A stretch of 64,000 nt of DNA from Petrimonas sp. IBARAKI (GCA_002356435.2 AP018040.2:1488001-1552000); one strand, 5' to 3'; shown: positions 44,156-53,951, counted from the first letter of the stretch. The notes: generated by a model from the sequence alone, not told the origin. Made by a program: numbers and translations.

Positions 44156-44815
44156 TTACTCCTCGTCGGCGAACTGGATATCCCGGGGTACTTCAAATTT
44201 TTCCTGCGGAGGAGCCACCTCTTCAACCGATGTTACCCGGGAGGAAGTTTGTATGCCCATTGCTTCACCCTCCATGCTCATCATGACATTCCCCCACATC
44301 ACATAATCCATTTGGGTTCCTTTATCGCTCTTCATGCTCATCTTTCGGCATTTGTATCCGAGGAATTCGACTTCTCCCAGGTCTTCCAGGTTCATCTTTC
44401 CCAACAGTTCATCCGATAATGATTCCACATCTACTCCCAGGGGGTTGATTGCCCTTGCCAGGGTATAATGCTCACCTGTCTTCTTGTCCAGATCTATCTT
44501 CCAGTGATCATCCCCTTTTATGATCTCCAAGGTACGTGTGGAGTAGTCCTCTCCCATGACTTCCATCGGCACTGTTGTTTCAATGGCTTCCCATTCGCCC
44601 CACTTGTCAAAATAGGTAACAATGCTCATCTCCATGCCCATGGCTTCAGAGGTAGAGCGAATGATTCCTTGTTCAAGGGGATATCTTTTTTTCCCGGCCT
44701 CAGCTTGGAGTTCTTTTGCCGAAAATTCCTGTCCCCGGGATTCTCTTTCTTTCTTCTCACCGGAACAACTGCCCAAAAACAGGGCCACCAACAAAAAGAA
44801 TACAAGTTTTTTCAT
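44156..44815 (-). CDS. Lipoprotein of unknown function
   Basis: This 219-residue protein has a clear lipobox (MKKLVFFLLVALFLGSCSGEK). The mature part is beta-rich with charged turns (YFDKWGEWEAIETT, GDDHWKIDLDKKTGEHYTLARAIN, EFLGYKCRKMSMKSDKGTQMDYVMWGNVMMSM), a look that recalls small lipoproteins that bind or block outer-membrane partners (DUF4412-like). It is a member of the envelope operon and lies 13 bp before the TPR gene. Confidence 0.75.
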   Translation of the reverse strand: MKKLVFFLLVALFLGSCSGEKKERESRGQEFSAKELQAEAGKKRYPLEQGIIRSTSEAMGMEMSIVTYFDKWGEWEAIETTVPMEVMGEDYSTRTLEIIKGDDHWKIDLDKKTGEHYTLARAINPLGVDVESLSDELLGKMNLEDLGEVEFLGYKCRKMSMKSDKGTQMDYVMWGNVMMSMEGEAMGIQTSSRVTSVEEVAPPQEKFEVPRDIQFADEE

Positions 44816-44922
44816 GATTATTCCGTTTTTAGTTTGCTTTTATCACACTTGTTGATTTATGAATTCTCAGTAATTTGTTTCTCTAATAAAAGTGATCGCC
44901 GTCGTATCCGGTAGCGATAATC

Positions 44923-45684
44923 TCACTGTTTGACTATCCTGCTTTTCAGCGATCTGTATGTCATGTAGCCCTCGGCCAGCGAAGCTAGCTTCTCTGCTAC
45001 CATCAAGGGAACTGCAATGTCGTCGCCATCTGCTTCCAGGGTGAAAAAGACATCCTTCACCCGGCCTGTATAGTAGCTGGAGTAGCGCAAGAGCTCCTTA
45101 TCGTCCCATTTTGCCATATACTTGTAGCTTCCGCCAGCTCCCCACTCCCGGGCTTTTATATCCGCCAGTTTCTCGTCATGCACTGGATGTAACCCTTTCC
45201 TTATGCTCTCGAGCTTCATCTCCAATGCCATCTTCTCTAATTCCGTTCGTCCCGTGACCTCTTCATTTTGACTCTCTGAATCATACATAGTAAGGACGAT
45301 GGTGAAATTGTAACCCTTGCCGTCGTTCCTTCCGGTTAAGGTGTCAAACTGAATTCCTGCAAAAAGAGGATAGAAGACACAGCTTGCTCTGCCCAGTGTT
45401 CGACAGCTTTCAGGAAGAATCTGGAGCAGCTCCGCAGGCACGTCGAATATATAGGCCTGCGCATTTCCCTGGTACTGCTCCAACAACTCACCTGCATGCT
45501 GAAAATCTCCTAACATCTGCTGCATGCCGGGAGTTTGGCTTAGCTGGTTTATGAGAATGTTCAGGTCCGGGAGAAATTGTTTCGGATCATTCGGAGCAAT
45601 AGCCTTGATTGTATCAGACATATCTACTGCAAAAGAGCAAAAGAGTATCAGTTGGCATAGGATAACAATGGTAATTCTTTTCAT
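44923..45684 (-). CDS. Exported protein of unknown function
   Basis: From the ATG at 45684 the product is 253 residues with a signal peptide (MKRITIVILCQLILFCSFA). The mature part has no domain I recognise; its centre (AYIFDVPAELLQILPESC, CVFYPLFAGIQFDT, GYNFTIVLTMYD) suggests a beta-sheet fold and its C terminus a short helix (EKLASLAEGYMTYRSL). It lies 16 bp after the OmpA-type gene and is probably co-transcribed with it. Confidence 0.75.
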   Translation of the reverse strand: MKRITIVILCQLILFCSFAVDMSDTIKAIAPNDPKQFLPDLNILINQLSQTPGMQQMLGDFQHAGELLEQYQGNAQAYIFDVPAELLQILPESCRTLGRASCVFYPLFAGIQFDTLTGRNDGKGYNFTIVLTMYDSESQNEEVTGRTELEKMALEMKLESIRKGLHPVHDEKLADIKAREWGAGGSYKYMAKWDDKELLRYSSYYTGRVKDVFFTLEADGDDIAVPLMVAEKLASLAEGYMTYRSLKSRIVKQ

Positions 45685-45700
45685 GATTTTGATTTTGCAC

Positions 45701-46990
45701 TCACTGTTTGACAAATTCCACCCTTCTATTCAACGCTTTGTTAGCCGGTGTATCATTGGGCGCAACGGGGGTGGTTTCACCGGCTCCTTCCGTCTCTATC
45801 CGCGATGCGTCTATTCCGAACTTGCTGACCAGCTCGTTCTTTACCGATTGGGCACGGCGTTGCGATAGCTCCAGGTTTTTGGCATCATCTCCATCGCTGT
45901 CGGTATGCCCGATAATTTTAACTCTTACCGGTCCATTTTCCTTTAACACATCGGCGATGCTCTTCAGTGTGCCGAACGATTCGGGTTTTACATCCGCCTT
46001 GTTCACATCAAAGGTGATGCCGTAGGTGACCAGCTTTCCTTCGGTAATCAGTTTGCTGCGGGTGTCGGGCGATGCTGTGGTGATTTTCAGGTTCGACACG
46101 TAGGGTGCACTGTATCGGTCCCATCCCGAGAATCGCATGCGGTTGAACTTCACGTTGGGATAGATGTTGGTGGGCATATCCAACACTTTAGCGTTCTGAT
46201 GATAGATACGCACCCTGCGTTTCTGTACCCAGAGGATGACGTGATTTTCCTTTTCACGGACAACCGTATTTTTCGTTGCCTGTCCGGTAAGCCAGTCCTG
46301 TGTTTCCTTGTAACCCTTGGTATCCCAGCGGTCATATCCCAGATCGACATGTAGCCCTGCTTCACCCGGATATAAATCGTCGTTCATCTCTTTCGGGTCA
46401 TCTGCATTTTCTTGGTAGAGTGTGAACTGGATTCCGTATTGATATTTTTCATCGGGGATAATGTCGAACTCAACGATAAAGTTATCCGGAAAATCGATCT
46501 GACGGGTATAACAGTATACCGCATCTTCCCCGTTCATATGAAACCACTTGCCGGGAGCGATATTCACCGACTTCACCTCACCACTGCCGTTTGTTGTCCA
46601 AAGGGCCGGAAAGTCGCCGATAGCATCCTGTGAGAAATCGTCGTAAAAGAGGATCTGATCGCCCGGCACAAAATCGTACTGGCTGGTGCCCGTTAATTTT
46701 TGCGAAGTGTTGGCGGCCATATTTTCGCCTTTCTCCTCCGTAACAATGGCACCTTCCTCTTCTTCTTCGTTTGAGGCGGATTTCTTGTTTTTATCCTCTT
46801 TCGTCACCGACTCTTCCGCTTTATCCATTGCTTTCTCTGTTACCTCCTCCGCTTTCTGTTCCACGCGTTTCTCTACGGCATTCTTTGCTGCATCTTTTGC
46901 CGCATTTCCCAGTTTATTCAGCCATTTTTGTGCATCGGCCTGCGTGTTAAACAACAGGCAAAAACCTAACAAGATAAGTACTTTTTTCAT
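45701..46990 (-). CDS. OmpA-family protein with lectin-like middle part
   Basis: This 429-residue protein has a signal peptide (MKKVLILLGFCLLFNTQADA), then a charged helical stretch (about 30-90, Lys/Glu-rich), a beta-rich middle domain (about 105-310, YDFVPGDQILFYDDFSQDAIGDFP, FIVEFDIIPDEKYQYGIQFTL) that resembles laminin-G/concanavalin-like folds, and a C-terminal OmpA domain (about 320-429, GHTDSDGDD, NLELSQRRAQSVKNELV, NRRVEFV) that binds peptidoglycan. It would tie the cell wall to the outer membrane. It is the second gene of the envelope operon. Confidence 0.88.
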   Translation of the reverse strand: MKKVLILLGFCLLFNTQADAQKWLNKLGNAAKDAAKNAVEKRVEQKAEEVTEKAMDKAEESVTKEDKNKKSASNEEEEEGAIVTEEKGENMAANTSQKLTGTSQYDFVPGDQILFYDDFSQDAIGDFPALWTTNGSGEVKSVNIAPGKWFHMNGEDAVYCYTRQIDFPDNFIVEFDIIPDEKYQYGIQFTLYQENADDPKEMNDDLYPGEAGLHVDLGYDRWDTKGYKETQDWLTGQATKNTVVREKENHVILWVQKRRVRIYHQNAKVLDMPTNIYPNVKFNRMRFSGWDRYSAPYVSNLKITTASPDTRSKLITEGKLVTYGITFDVNKADVKPESFGTLKSIADVLKENGPVRVKIIGHTDSDGDDAKNLELSQRRAQSVKNELVSKFGIDASRIETEGAGETTPVAPNDTPANKALNRRVEFVKQ

Positions 46991-47018
46991 GATCTGTCTA
47001 TTTTAAAATTAAACTTGC

Positions 47019-47585
47019 TTATGAAACGATCAGTGCGCCCAGGACTACAGAAACGATGGCCGAAACCACCACTACGCAGAGCAGGCTCACGATGAAATAG
47101 GTATTTTTCTTCTCTTCGGGTGTCTTCATCACGGGCGCGATTCCGAGGTAAAGCAGGTAGAGCCCATACAATCCTCCCAGCGTTGCCACAAACGACAAAC
47201 TGGGAACCAACAAGAGTATCCCTGCCACGCACATCGGCGTATAAGAGTAGGCTACCAATGAGAATGCCTTATCAAAATTTTTGATGGACTCAAACTTATC
47301 GGCGAGAAAGGCAATGATCCATGCCGACAGGTAAGCTCCTCCTAGTGTAGAGATAAATGAAGTAAATGCGTGACGGATACCGATATTTGCGAAACTCGCA
47401 TGAATTCCCATCAGGTTGAATCCGAAAATTCCGTATCCAATGAATCCTGCAATAGCAGGGATGAGCGCCAAGGGAATCAGGTAAGCAGTCAATACTTTTA
47501 AGTGTGTATCGTTTTTTTCCGATATTACTTCCCATTCTGTTTTGGGATTCAACAAAATGTTTTTTACTTTGCTAATAATTTCCAT
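47019..47585 (-). CDS. Yip1-family membrane protein
   Basis: This 188-residue protein has an N-terminal cytosolic helix (KVKNILLNPKTEWEVISEKN) and five membrane segments with the YIP1-family middle pattern (FSLVAYSYTPMCVAGILLLVPSL, LYGLYLLYLGIAPVM KTPEEKK). Bacterial Yip1 proteins are often found in envelope stress operons, but their role is unknown. It is the first gene of the six-gene operon and is divergent from the histidine kinase gene. Confidence 0.85.
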   Translation of the reverse strand: MEIISKVKNILLNPKTEWEVISEKNDTHLKVLTAYLIPLALIPAIAGFIGYGIFGFNLMGIHASFANIGIRHAFTSFISTLGGAYLSAWIIAFLADKFESIKNFDKAFSLVAYSYTPMCVAGILLLVPSLSFVATLGGLYGLYLLYLGIAPVMKTPEEKKNTYFIVSLLCVVVVSAIVSVVLGALIVS

Positions 47586-47721
47586 AAAACACTGATTTTT
47601 ACTTTTGTTTATTGAAGTATTTTTCTCACGTTATCCGATTCTTAGGATACAAATTTACGGACTGGGAAAAGTAAAAAATAGACCCAAAAGGGAGTTTTTA
47701 ATTACTGTGAATAAATTTAAT

Positions 47722-47749
47722 TTTGTGTCGGCAATACAATCTACATTTG
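47722..47749 (+). promoter_or_regulatory. Promoter of the histidine kinase gene
   Basis: TTTG at 47722-47725 and TACATTTG at 47742-47749, 16 bp apart, match the -33 and -7 boxes of Bacteroidetes sigma-A-like promoters. The ATG is at 47788. The same spacing occurs upstream of the TPP riboswitch on the minus strand. Confidence 0.65.
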
Positions 47750-47787
47750 CTGCTGTCAACGTACTAAAATGCTAATAACTAAACACA

Positions 47788-49710
47788 ATGATCACTTTCA
47801 GGAAAAGAAAACCAACGACTATCCTGTTTCTTGGGCTGTACTTGCTTTGCATGAACGGGTTTGCTCAGAATTTAGATAGTTTGGAAAATGTGTTGAACGG
47901 CAGTGACCTGTCATCGGAAGAGTTCCTGACGGTATGCGACGACTTAAGCTGGAACTATCTCGACGATGATTTCGGAAAATCAATAAAATACGCTGTGCGG
48001 GGTATTGAAAGAGCAAAGTCGGACCAGAACCTGCTTATGGAGGCACGGCTTTACCGAAATTTAGGAGTCGCCTACTACATGAACAGTCAGATGGATACGG
48101 CTCAACTGTTTTTAAACAAATCGCTTGAAAAGGCTATCCTCCTGAAAGATGAACAACTGGAAGCTGCCGTTTACGGGGCTATCGGAAATGTGCACAACGT
48201 ATCGGGGAACTATCAGGAAGCTCTTACCTATTACCTGAAAGCTCTCCCTGTGTTTGAGAAGCATAACAACAAGGAGCGTATACGGTCGCTGCTCGGAAAC
48301 ATTGCTACATTATATTATAGCCTGATAAATTTAAGCCAGGCCGAAAGATACTATTCGGAACTGGAAAAAGAGAGTATAGAGGCCAATGATCTGTATAATA
48401 TAGGGCGTGCATACGAGGGATTCAGCAGGATAGCCCTTAAACGAAAAGATTTTAAATCATCGTTGGAATATTCTGAAAAGGCGGCAGAAATATTCCACAA
48501 GGGAGGGTATAAGGCATCGGAAGCTATTGCGATTCAGGGAATAGCCATGGTTTATTACCTGGATTATAACAATTACCCGAAAGCTAAAGAATACGCACTG
48601 AAAGCATTGGATTTAACCCGGGAGATAGGGTATGACACACAGATTGCCGGTTCGTTGAATATCCTGTCGAACATTTATTTTAACGAGAAAGATTACATCA
48701 ATTGCTTGAAGTCGGCCAGAGAAGCAATAGAAGCAGACACAACGGATGCCAACGTAACCTCAAACCTGTATGCGAACATGGTAAGGGCAGGGATATTTTT
48801 AAACCATCACCAGGAAACGTTGCGATACTTCGACAAGTACCGGAAGCTGATCGATACCCGCTCAACGGCAGAGTTTGAGCAGGCAATGGCGGAACTGGAA
48901 AAGAAGTACCAGACCGAGAAAAAAGAGCTCAGGATACGCACGCTGGAGAAAGAAAAAAAACTTAATTCCATTATCTTCCTGGTGAGTACGGTTGGGTTGT
49001 TTCTCTTTTTGTTGGTATTGTATTTACGCAACAGAACGATAAAAACGAACGAGGAACTTAACAAGCAAAAAATTCTTCAACTCGAACAGGAGAACCAGCT
49101 CATCGCCGCGCAAGCCGTACTGAATGGCGAAACTGCAGAGCGTACCCGGCTTGCACGCGACCTTCACGATGGATTGGGAGGGATGCTCTCGGCAGTAAAA
49201 TTAAATTTATTCGATATGAAGCAGGATGTAATTATTGAAGAGGAAGATGTTTTACGTTTCAACAGAGTGATGGAAATGCTGGACAATTCCATCGGGGAGC
49301 TCCGGCGTGTGGCACACAACATGATGCCCGAAGCACTCTCGCGCTATGGGCTTAAGACAGCCTTGAGCGACTTCTGTAAAAACTTCAGAAACGTAAAATT
49401 TCATTATTTCGGTGCAGAACAGCGGATTGAAAAGAAGCTCGAAGCGGTTATTTATCGTGCTGCAAACGAGTTGATAAATAACGCTTTAAGACACGCTGGG
49501 GCAAGTGTTGTAAATGTGCAGTTGGTATGTGGCACTGATCTGATCTCACTCAATGTCCAGGATGATGGCAAGGGGTTCGATACGGCCGCCGAGACCTCGG
49601 GTACGGGTCTGAACAATATCCGGACACGTGTTGCTGCAGTAAACGGAACCATGAACATCCACTCTTCTCCGGGTGAGGGGACCGAGGTGGATGTGGAGAT
49701 AAAGATATAG
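47788..49710 (+). CDS. TPR-containing sensor histidine kinase (NarL-type HisKA_3)
   Basis: This 640-residue protein has a signal sequence (about 10-27), a large TPR region (about 65-375; LYRNLGVAYYMNSQMDTAQLF, AIGNVHNVSGNYQEALTYYLKA), one membrane segment near 398-415 (IIFLVSTVGLFLFLLVLYL), a HisKA_3 domain with the phospho-acceptor His in RDLHDGLGGMLSAVK (near 460), and an ATPase domain (NELINNALRHAGA, DDGKGFD, GTGLNNI). TPR parts in the periplasm probably sense an envelope state by protein binding. The next gene is its response regulator, and the divergent operon encodes envelope proteins, its likely target. Confidence 0.93.
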   Translation: MITFRKRKPTTILFLGLYLLCMNGFAQNLDSLENVLNGSDLSSEEFLTVCDDLSWNYLDDDFGKSIKYAVRGIERAKSDQNLLMEARLYRNLGVAYYMNSQMDTAQLFLNKSLEKAILLKDEQLEAAVYGAIGNVHNVSGNYQEALTYYLKALPVFEKHNNKERIRSLLGNIATLYYSLINLSQAERYYSELEKESIEANDLYNIGRAYEGFSRIALKRKDFKSSLEYSEKAAEIFHKGGYKASEAIAIQGIAMVYYLDYNNYPKAKEYALKALDLTREIGYDTQIAGSLNILSNIYFNEKDYINCLKSAREAIEADTTDANVTSNLYANMVRAGIFLNHHQETLRYFDKYRKLIDTRSTAEFEQAMAELEKKYQTEKKELRIRTLEKEKKLNSIIFLVSTVGLFLFLLVLYLRNRTIKTNEELNKQKILQLEQENQLIAAQAVLNGETAERTRLARDLHDGLGGMLSAVKLNLFDMKQDVIIEEEDVLRFNRVMEMLDNSIGELRRVAHNMMPEALSRYGLKTALSDFCKNFRNVKFHYFGAEQRIEKKLEAVIYRAANELINNALRHAGASVVNVQLVCGTDLISLNVQDDGKGFDTAAETSGTGLNNIRTRVAAVNGTMNIHSSPGEGTEVDVEIKI

Positions 49711-49748
49711 TTAAGCAGGGTAGGCAAGCAAAGACAAAAACGAGCAAA

Positions 49749-50360
49749 ATGATAACCGTTCATATCGTTGATGACCATAAAATCCTGGTAGAGGGGTTGC
49801 AAAAGTTGGTGGATAATTCCGGATTTGCCCAGACCACGGCCGTGAGTTATACCGGAGAAGATTGCCTGTGGAAATTAAGTTTCAAACAACCGCATGTCAT
49901 CTTGCTGGATATCAATCTTCCCGATTGGAGTGGCATTGACCTTTGCAGCGTAATAAAAGAGAAATATCCGCAGGTGAAAATAGTAGCGCTCACCAGTTAT
50001 TCGGAATATTCTATCGTGCGGCAAATGCTTGAAAACGGAGCTTCGGGCTATGTCATTAAAAATGCCATGCCCGAAGAAATTCTGTTGGGTATTCAAACAG
50101 TAGCTGACAACGAAACTTTTTTGTGTGAAGAAATTGACTTTCTGATGAACAAACGCTCCGTGGAACAGGTTTGGCTGACTCCACGGGAAAAGATACTGTT
50201 GCAACATATCGTGAATGGATATACCAATCCTGAAATTGCAGAACAGATGCTCCTTGCCGTGGATACCATCAATAACTACCGGAAGAAACTCTTATGTAAG
50301 CTTAACGCCCGAAACACAGCCGTCCTGGTACGAATAGCCCTGGAACAAAAACTGGTATGA
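49749..50360 (+). CDS. LuxR/NarL-type response regulator
   Basis: This 203-residue protein has a receiver domain (1-120) with acidic VDDHK near residue 8 and the phospho-acceptor Asp in HVILLDINLPDWSG near 55, and a C-terminal LuxR-type helix-turn-helix (about 140-203, LTPREKILLQHIVNGYTNPEIAEQM). It forms a pair with the upstream kinase, with 38 bp between them. Its targets are not known; the divergent envelope operon is the first candidate. Confidence 0.95.
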   Translation: MITVHIVDDHKILVEGLQKLVDNSGFAQTTAVSYTGEDCLWKLSFKQPHVILLDINLPDWSGIDLCSVIKEKYPQVKIVALTSYSEYSIVRQMLENGASGYVIKNAMPEEILLGIQTVADNETFLCEEIDFLMNKRSVEQVWLTPREKILLQHIVNGYTNPEIAEQMLLAVDTINNYRKKLLCKLNARNTAVLVRIALEQKLV

Positions 50361-50390
50361 TCAGTTTTGTGCTGTAGATCCCTTGTCCGT

Positions 50391-52394
50391 TTAATGGTTT
50401 TCGATGTTTTCCCGAAAAGGCTTGTATTCCACGAATGCCTCAATGGCTTCATAGGAGGCCAATCCGAGCTTGTCGTACATGTTGGCCGTTGCCCGGTTAC
50501 GCTCTTCAGAACGTTGCCAGAACAACCGTTCGTCGTCACCGAGGAACGGAGCACTTTCCATTTGCGACTGATGGCGCAGGATAGCATTTCTTTTCTGGCG
50601 TAACTCTTCGGGAGAGATTGGAACGGCCATCTCGATATGGTCTATTTCCCATTCCATCCAGGCACCCCGGTACATCCAAACGCGGCAATCCTTGTACCAC
50701 TCATCATCCTTCATCAAATCGATGGAGGCCAGAATAGCATCCAGACATACTTTGTGGGTTCCGTGCGGATCGGCGAGGTCGCCGGCAACATAGATTTGAT
50801 GCGGTTTGATGCTTTCAATAAAGTCCTTGACGATTATCACGTCTCTTTCCGAAATGGGGTCTTTTTTTACCCTTCCTGTTTCGTAAAAGGGCAAGTCGAG
50901 AAAATGTACATGGCTGTGTGGTAACCCCACGTATCTGTCTGCAGAGCGAGCTTCTTCACGGCGAATCCTTCCTTTGAGAAAACGAACTTCAGGTGTGTCT
51001 ATATCGTCTACCCCTTTTTCGTGGAAGAGATGGTGTAATATGTTCGATAACTTGCTAAGAGCGGTAGAGTTGGTCGGTTCGAACTCTTTGATGAGATTTT
51101 TGAAGACCGATAAATACCGGATAACCTCTTCGTCGCCAACGGCAATGTTTCCAGAAGTCTGGTAAGCAACATGCACGTCGTGCCCTTGATTCACTAACCG
51201 CTGAAAGGTCCCACCCATAGAAATCACATCATCATCGGGGTGAGGGCTGAAGATAATCACGCGTTTGGGATACGGTTTTGCTCTTTCCGGACGGTTGGAA
51301 TCGTCGGCATTGGGTTTCCCGCCTGGCCAGCCGGTGATGGTGTGTTGCAGGTCGTTGAATATTTTTATGTTGACGTTGTACGCAGAACCGTAAAGGGTTA
51401 TAAGTTCGCTTAGCCCGTTATCGTTGTAGTCCTTGTTGGTGAGTTTCAAAATGGGTTTGTTCACAATGCCGCACAACCAAACGATCGCTCTGCGGATAAG
51501 TTTGCTTGTCCATTCACAATTGGTTACAAGCCAAGGCTGGCTGATACGGGTCAGGTCGCTGGCTGCAGCCAGATCGATATAAACATCTGCTTCCGGATGC
51601 GTTTGCAAAACTGACGCAGGCGTCGATTCCGTTACGCTTCCTTCCACCATTTGTTTGATGCTTTCTGCTTTTTGCTCGCCCCAGGCAATCAGTGCAATTC
51701 TCTTTGCTCGCATCATATCCGCAATACCCATAGTGATAGCGCTGACGGGCACTTTGTCCAGTGATTCGTAGCTGGAAGCTATGTCTCGTCGCGAGTCTCC
51801 GTCGAGCATCACCAGGCGGGTTTGTGAATGGAGGTTACTACCCGGCATGTTAAAGCCGATGTTTCCCTTGCTTCCCAATCCCAGCAGCAAATAATCCAAT
51901 CCCCCCAATTGATGCAATGCCTGTTCGTACTCCTCACACTTTTCCGCGATGAGGTCCTTTTCGATTGTGGCATCGATCGAGTAGATGTTCCCGGGGTCTA
52001 TGTCGATGTGGTTCAAAAAAGAGTCCTTGATGAACTGTAAATTAGTAAGGGATGGTTCGGAAACCGGATAGAACTCGTAAATGTTAAATACCACCAGGTT
52101 GTTGAAGCTCACCCCTTCTTCTTTATGCAGCCTGATCAGTTCTTCATATACCTGAATGGGTGAAGATCCTCCGGATACGCCGAGGGTAAACTGTTTTCCC
52201 TCCGCCTGATGTTTTTGCAGGTTTTTTACAATGCCGCTGGCTACTTTTTTTGCAGCACGATCCGATTTTTCAAAAATGTGAATCGGGATTTTTTCGAAGC
52301 GGCTGAGCGTGTATTCCTCAAAATCGTTTTCCGGTTTATAATACCGTTGAGGTATTCTTTCGAGTGTAATGTAAGAACTTAAATCTAATCGCAT
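50391..52394 (-). CDS. NagB-PIG-L fusion with lost NagB active site
   Basis: From the ATG at 52394 (MRLDLSSYITLERIPQRYYKPEND) the product is 667 residues. The N-terminal half (about 30-290) aligns with glucosamine-6-phosphate deaminase, but all four catalytic residues differ from E. coli NagB: D72 becomes Tyr (FNIYEFYP), and GVGNDGHIAFNEP is GLGSKGNIGFNMP, so D141, H143 and E148 become Lys, Asn and Met. The phosphate-binding loop GVSGGSSP remains. The C-terminal half (about 400-620) is a PIG-L/LmbE deacetylase with FSPHPDDDVISMGG and DPHGTHK, both intact. In Bacteroides the same fusion normally keeps the NagB residues. The product is thus probably a deacetylase with a sugar-phosphate-sensing module. 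Confidence 0.85.
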   Translation of the reverse strand: MRLDLSSYITLERIPQRYYKPENDFEEYTLSRFEKIPIHIFEKSDRAAKKVASGIVKNLQKHQAEGKQFTLGVSGGSSPIQVYEELIRLHKEEGVSFNNLVVFNIYEFYPVSEPSLTNLQFIKDSFLNHIDIDPGNIYSIDATIEKDLIAEKCEEYEQALHQLGGLDYLLLGLGSKGNIGFNMPGSNLHSQTRLVMLDGDSRRDIASSYESLDKVPVSAITMGIADMMRAKRIALIAWGEQKAESIKQMVEGSVTESTPASVLQTHPEADVYIDLAAASDLTRISQPWLVTNCEWTSKLIRRAIVWLCGIVNKPILKLTNKDYNDNGLSELITLYGSAYNVNIKIFNDLQHTITGWPGGKPNADDSNRPERAKPYPKRVIIFSPHPDDDVISMGGTFQRLVNQGHDVHVAYQTSGNIAVGDEEVIRYLSVFKNLIKEFEPTNSTALSKLSNILHHLFHEKGVDDIDTPEVRFLKGRIRREEARSADRYVGLPHSHVHFLDLPFYETGRVKKDPISERDVIIVKDFIESIKPHQIYVAGDLADPHGTHKVCLDAILASIDLMKDDEWYKDCRVWMYRGAWMEWEIDHIEMAVPISPEELRQKRNAILRHQSQMESAPFLGDDERLFWQRSEERNRATANMYDKLGLASYEAIEAFVEYKPFRENIENH

Positions 52395-52495
52395 GACATG
52401 ATTTTTATAAAGAATTTCCATTGACAAAAATAGACAAAATAGGCAATTAAAGCAAAGTAATTATTAAATATTGATCAATAAGTAATAAAGTAAAT

Positions 52496-53881
52496 TTATT
52501 GCTTCACAAGTTCAAGCTTCCTATCCAGGTGCTTAACTACCCTGGAATAGATAAAGAGGGCAACCGCAGAAATGGCTCCAATTCCTACAAAAACGTACCA
52601 GATATAATGTGCGTGCTCTGTTGCCGCAGAATAGGCTGCCTTGTCGAGTATGCCTTCGGCACTGGTAAACAGGCGTGGATCGGGGCAATATTTTTCCAGC
52701 AGGAATCCCGATATTCCAAAAGCAAACAAGTAGGAGAAGAATGAATGCAGGTGGCTGAATCCCAGGTATAATCCCTCTTCGCCTTTGGGTGCTTGCAGCG
52801 AAAAATACTCCAAATAGCGAGGTGAAATAAAACATTCGGCCAACGCCTGCATGGCAATACCGATAATCATCATGAATGCAACGGGATGCATCCCCAGGAT
52901 ATATGCATCTCCTATGTGGTTCCCAAAAGACATGACCAACGCTGAAAGCGGGATAATAAACATGCCTGCCATCATCGAAGTGATGGCGTTTCTTTTTTTC
53001 ATCATGGAGGTAATAAAATTAACGCTTATAAATACCACCAGTGGATTCACATTGGCATACCATCCCGGTGTAGCACCATCGCCTACCAGTCGTATGACGT
53101 ATTTCGGCATTGTAGAGTACATTTGGCTTTGGATCATCCAAAAACCGCTTATGATCAGGATAAGGATCATCAATCTTCCGTTTGTCAGCACCTTGCCCAT
53201 CGATTGCAAAAGCTCCTGCATTTTCTTTCCCTGACCCTCGGTATGCGCCGATTTGTAAAAGAAGAACACGGCAATCAGTGCTAAAAATGTCATGGAAGCG
53301 GAAAAGTAATTGAGGTAGACCAGGCCTTCATCCCCCATACTTCTTCGTAGAGGGTCGACCACGGTCTTACCCAAAAATGCCCCGATATTCACCATCATAT
53401 AAAAAATGGCATATCCCCGGGCGCGATTTTCCGTAGTGGTTTCACGAGCCACGGTTCCCGATATTACTGCCTTTATGAAAGCGCCACCGATCACGATAAA
53501 AACAAGAATCGGGATTATCGACCATTGGTGTAGGCTTCCGATTAATCCCGAATAGGTGGTGGTCATTCCGTAATGTACCAACCCTGCGCTCTGCAATATT
53601 GTGGGAACCAGGCCCAGCCCACCGTAACCGATGGTTAAGAAGGTAAATGCCAGGATGATGGAATTGCGAAAGCCTATTTTGTCGGCAACGGCTCCGGTGA
53701 AGGTTGGAAGTAAATACAAAAAAGCGGAATATATCCCGGAAATGATGCCTGCTTGCACATCGGAGAAACCCCAGACGTTGGACAGATAGAGGGTGATTAC
53801 AATAAAGACGGCGTAGAATGCCAGACGTTCAAGGAGTTCTACAAAGTTCGCGACCCAAAAAGGTTTTGAAAATTTCAGCAT
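52496..53881 (-). CDS. MFS transporter, POT (peptide) family-like
   Basis: This 461-residue protein has about twelve membrane segments. The N-terminal ELLERLAFYAVFIVI is close to the POT signature (ExERFxYY), followed by GAVADKIGFRNSII and later GEEGLYLGFSHLHSFFSYL. POT transporters bring in di- and tripeptides with protons. The long middle cytosolic loop and the last pair of segments are normal. It is 101 bp from the NagB-PIG-L gene and 70 bp from mutS2. The substrate is inferred. Confidence 0.82.
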   Translation of the reverse strand: MLKFSKPFWVANFVELLERLAFYAVFIVITLYLSNVWGFSDVQAGIISGIYSAFLYLLPTFTGAVADKIGFRNSIILAFTFLTIGYGGLGLVPTILQSAGLVHYGMTTTYSGLIGSLHQWSIIPILVFIVIGGAFIKAVISGTVARETTTENRARGYAIFYMMVNIGAFLGKTVVDPLRRSMGDEGLVYLNYFSASMTFLALIAVFFFYKSAHTEGQGKKMQELLQSMGKVLTNGRLMILILIISGFWMIQSQMYSTMPKYVIRLVGDGATPGWYANVNPLVVFISVNFITSMMKKRNAITSMMAGMFIIPLSALVMSFGNHIGDAYILGMHPVAFMMIIGIAMQALAECFISPRYLEYFSLQAPKGEEGLYLGFSHLHSFFSYLFAFGISGFLLEKYCPDPRLFTSAEGILDKAAYSAATEHAHYIWYVFVGIGAISAVALFIYSRVVKHLDRKLELVKQ

Positions 53882-53951
53882 AAGAGTTTGTTTTATCTGT
53901 TAATTTAGTGCGCAAATGGTTGTTTTTCGTGCAAAGATAAAACAATAATGT

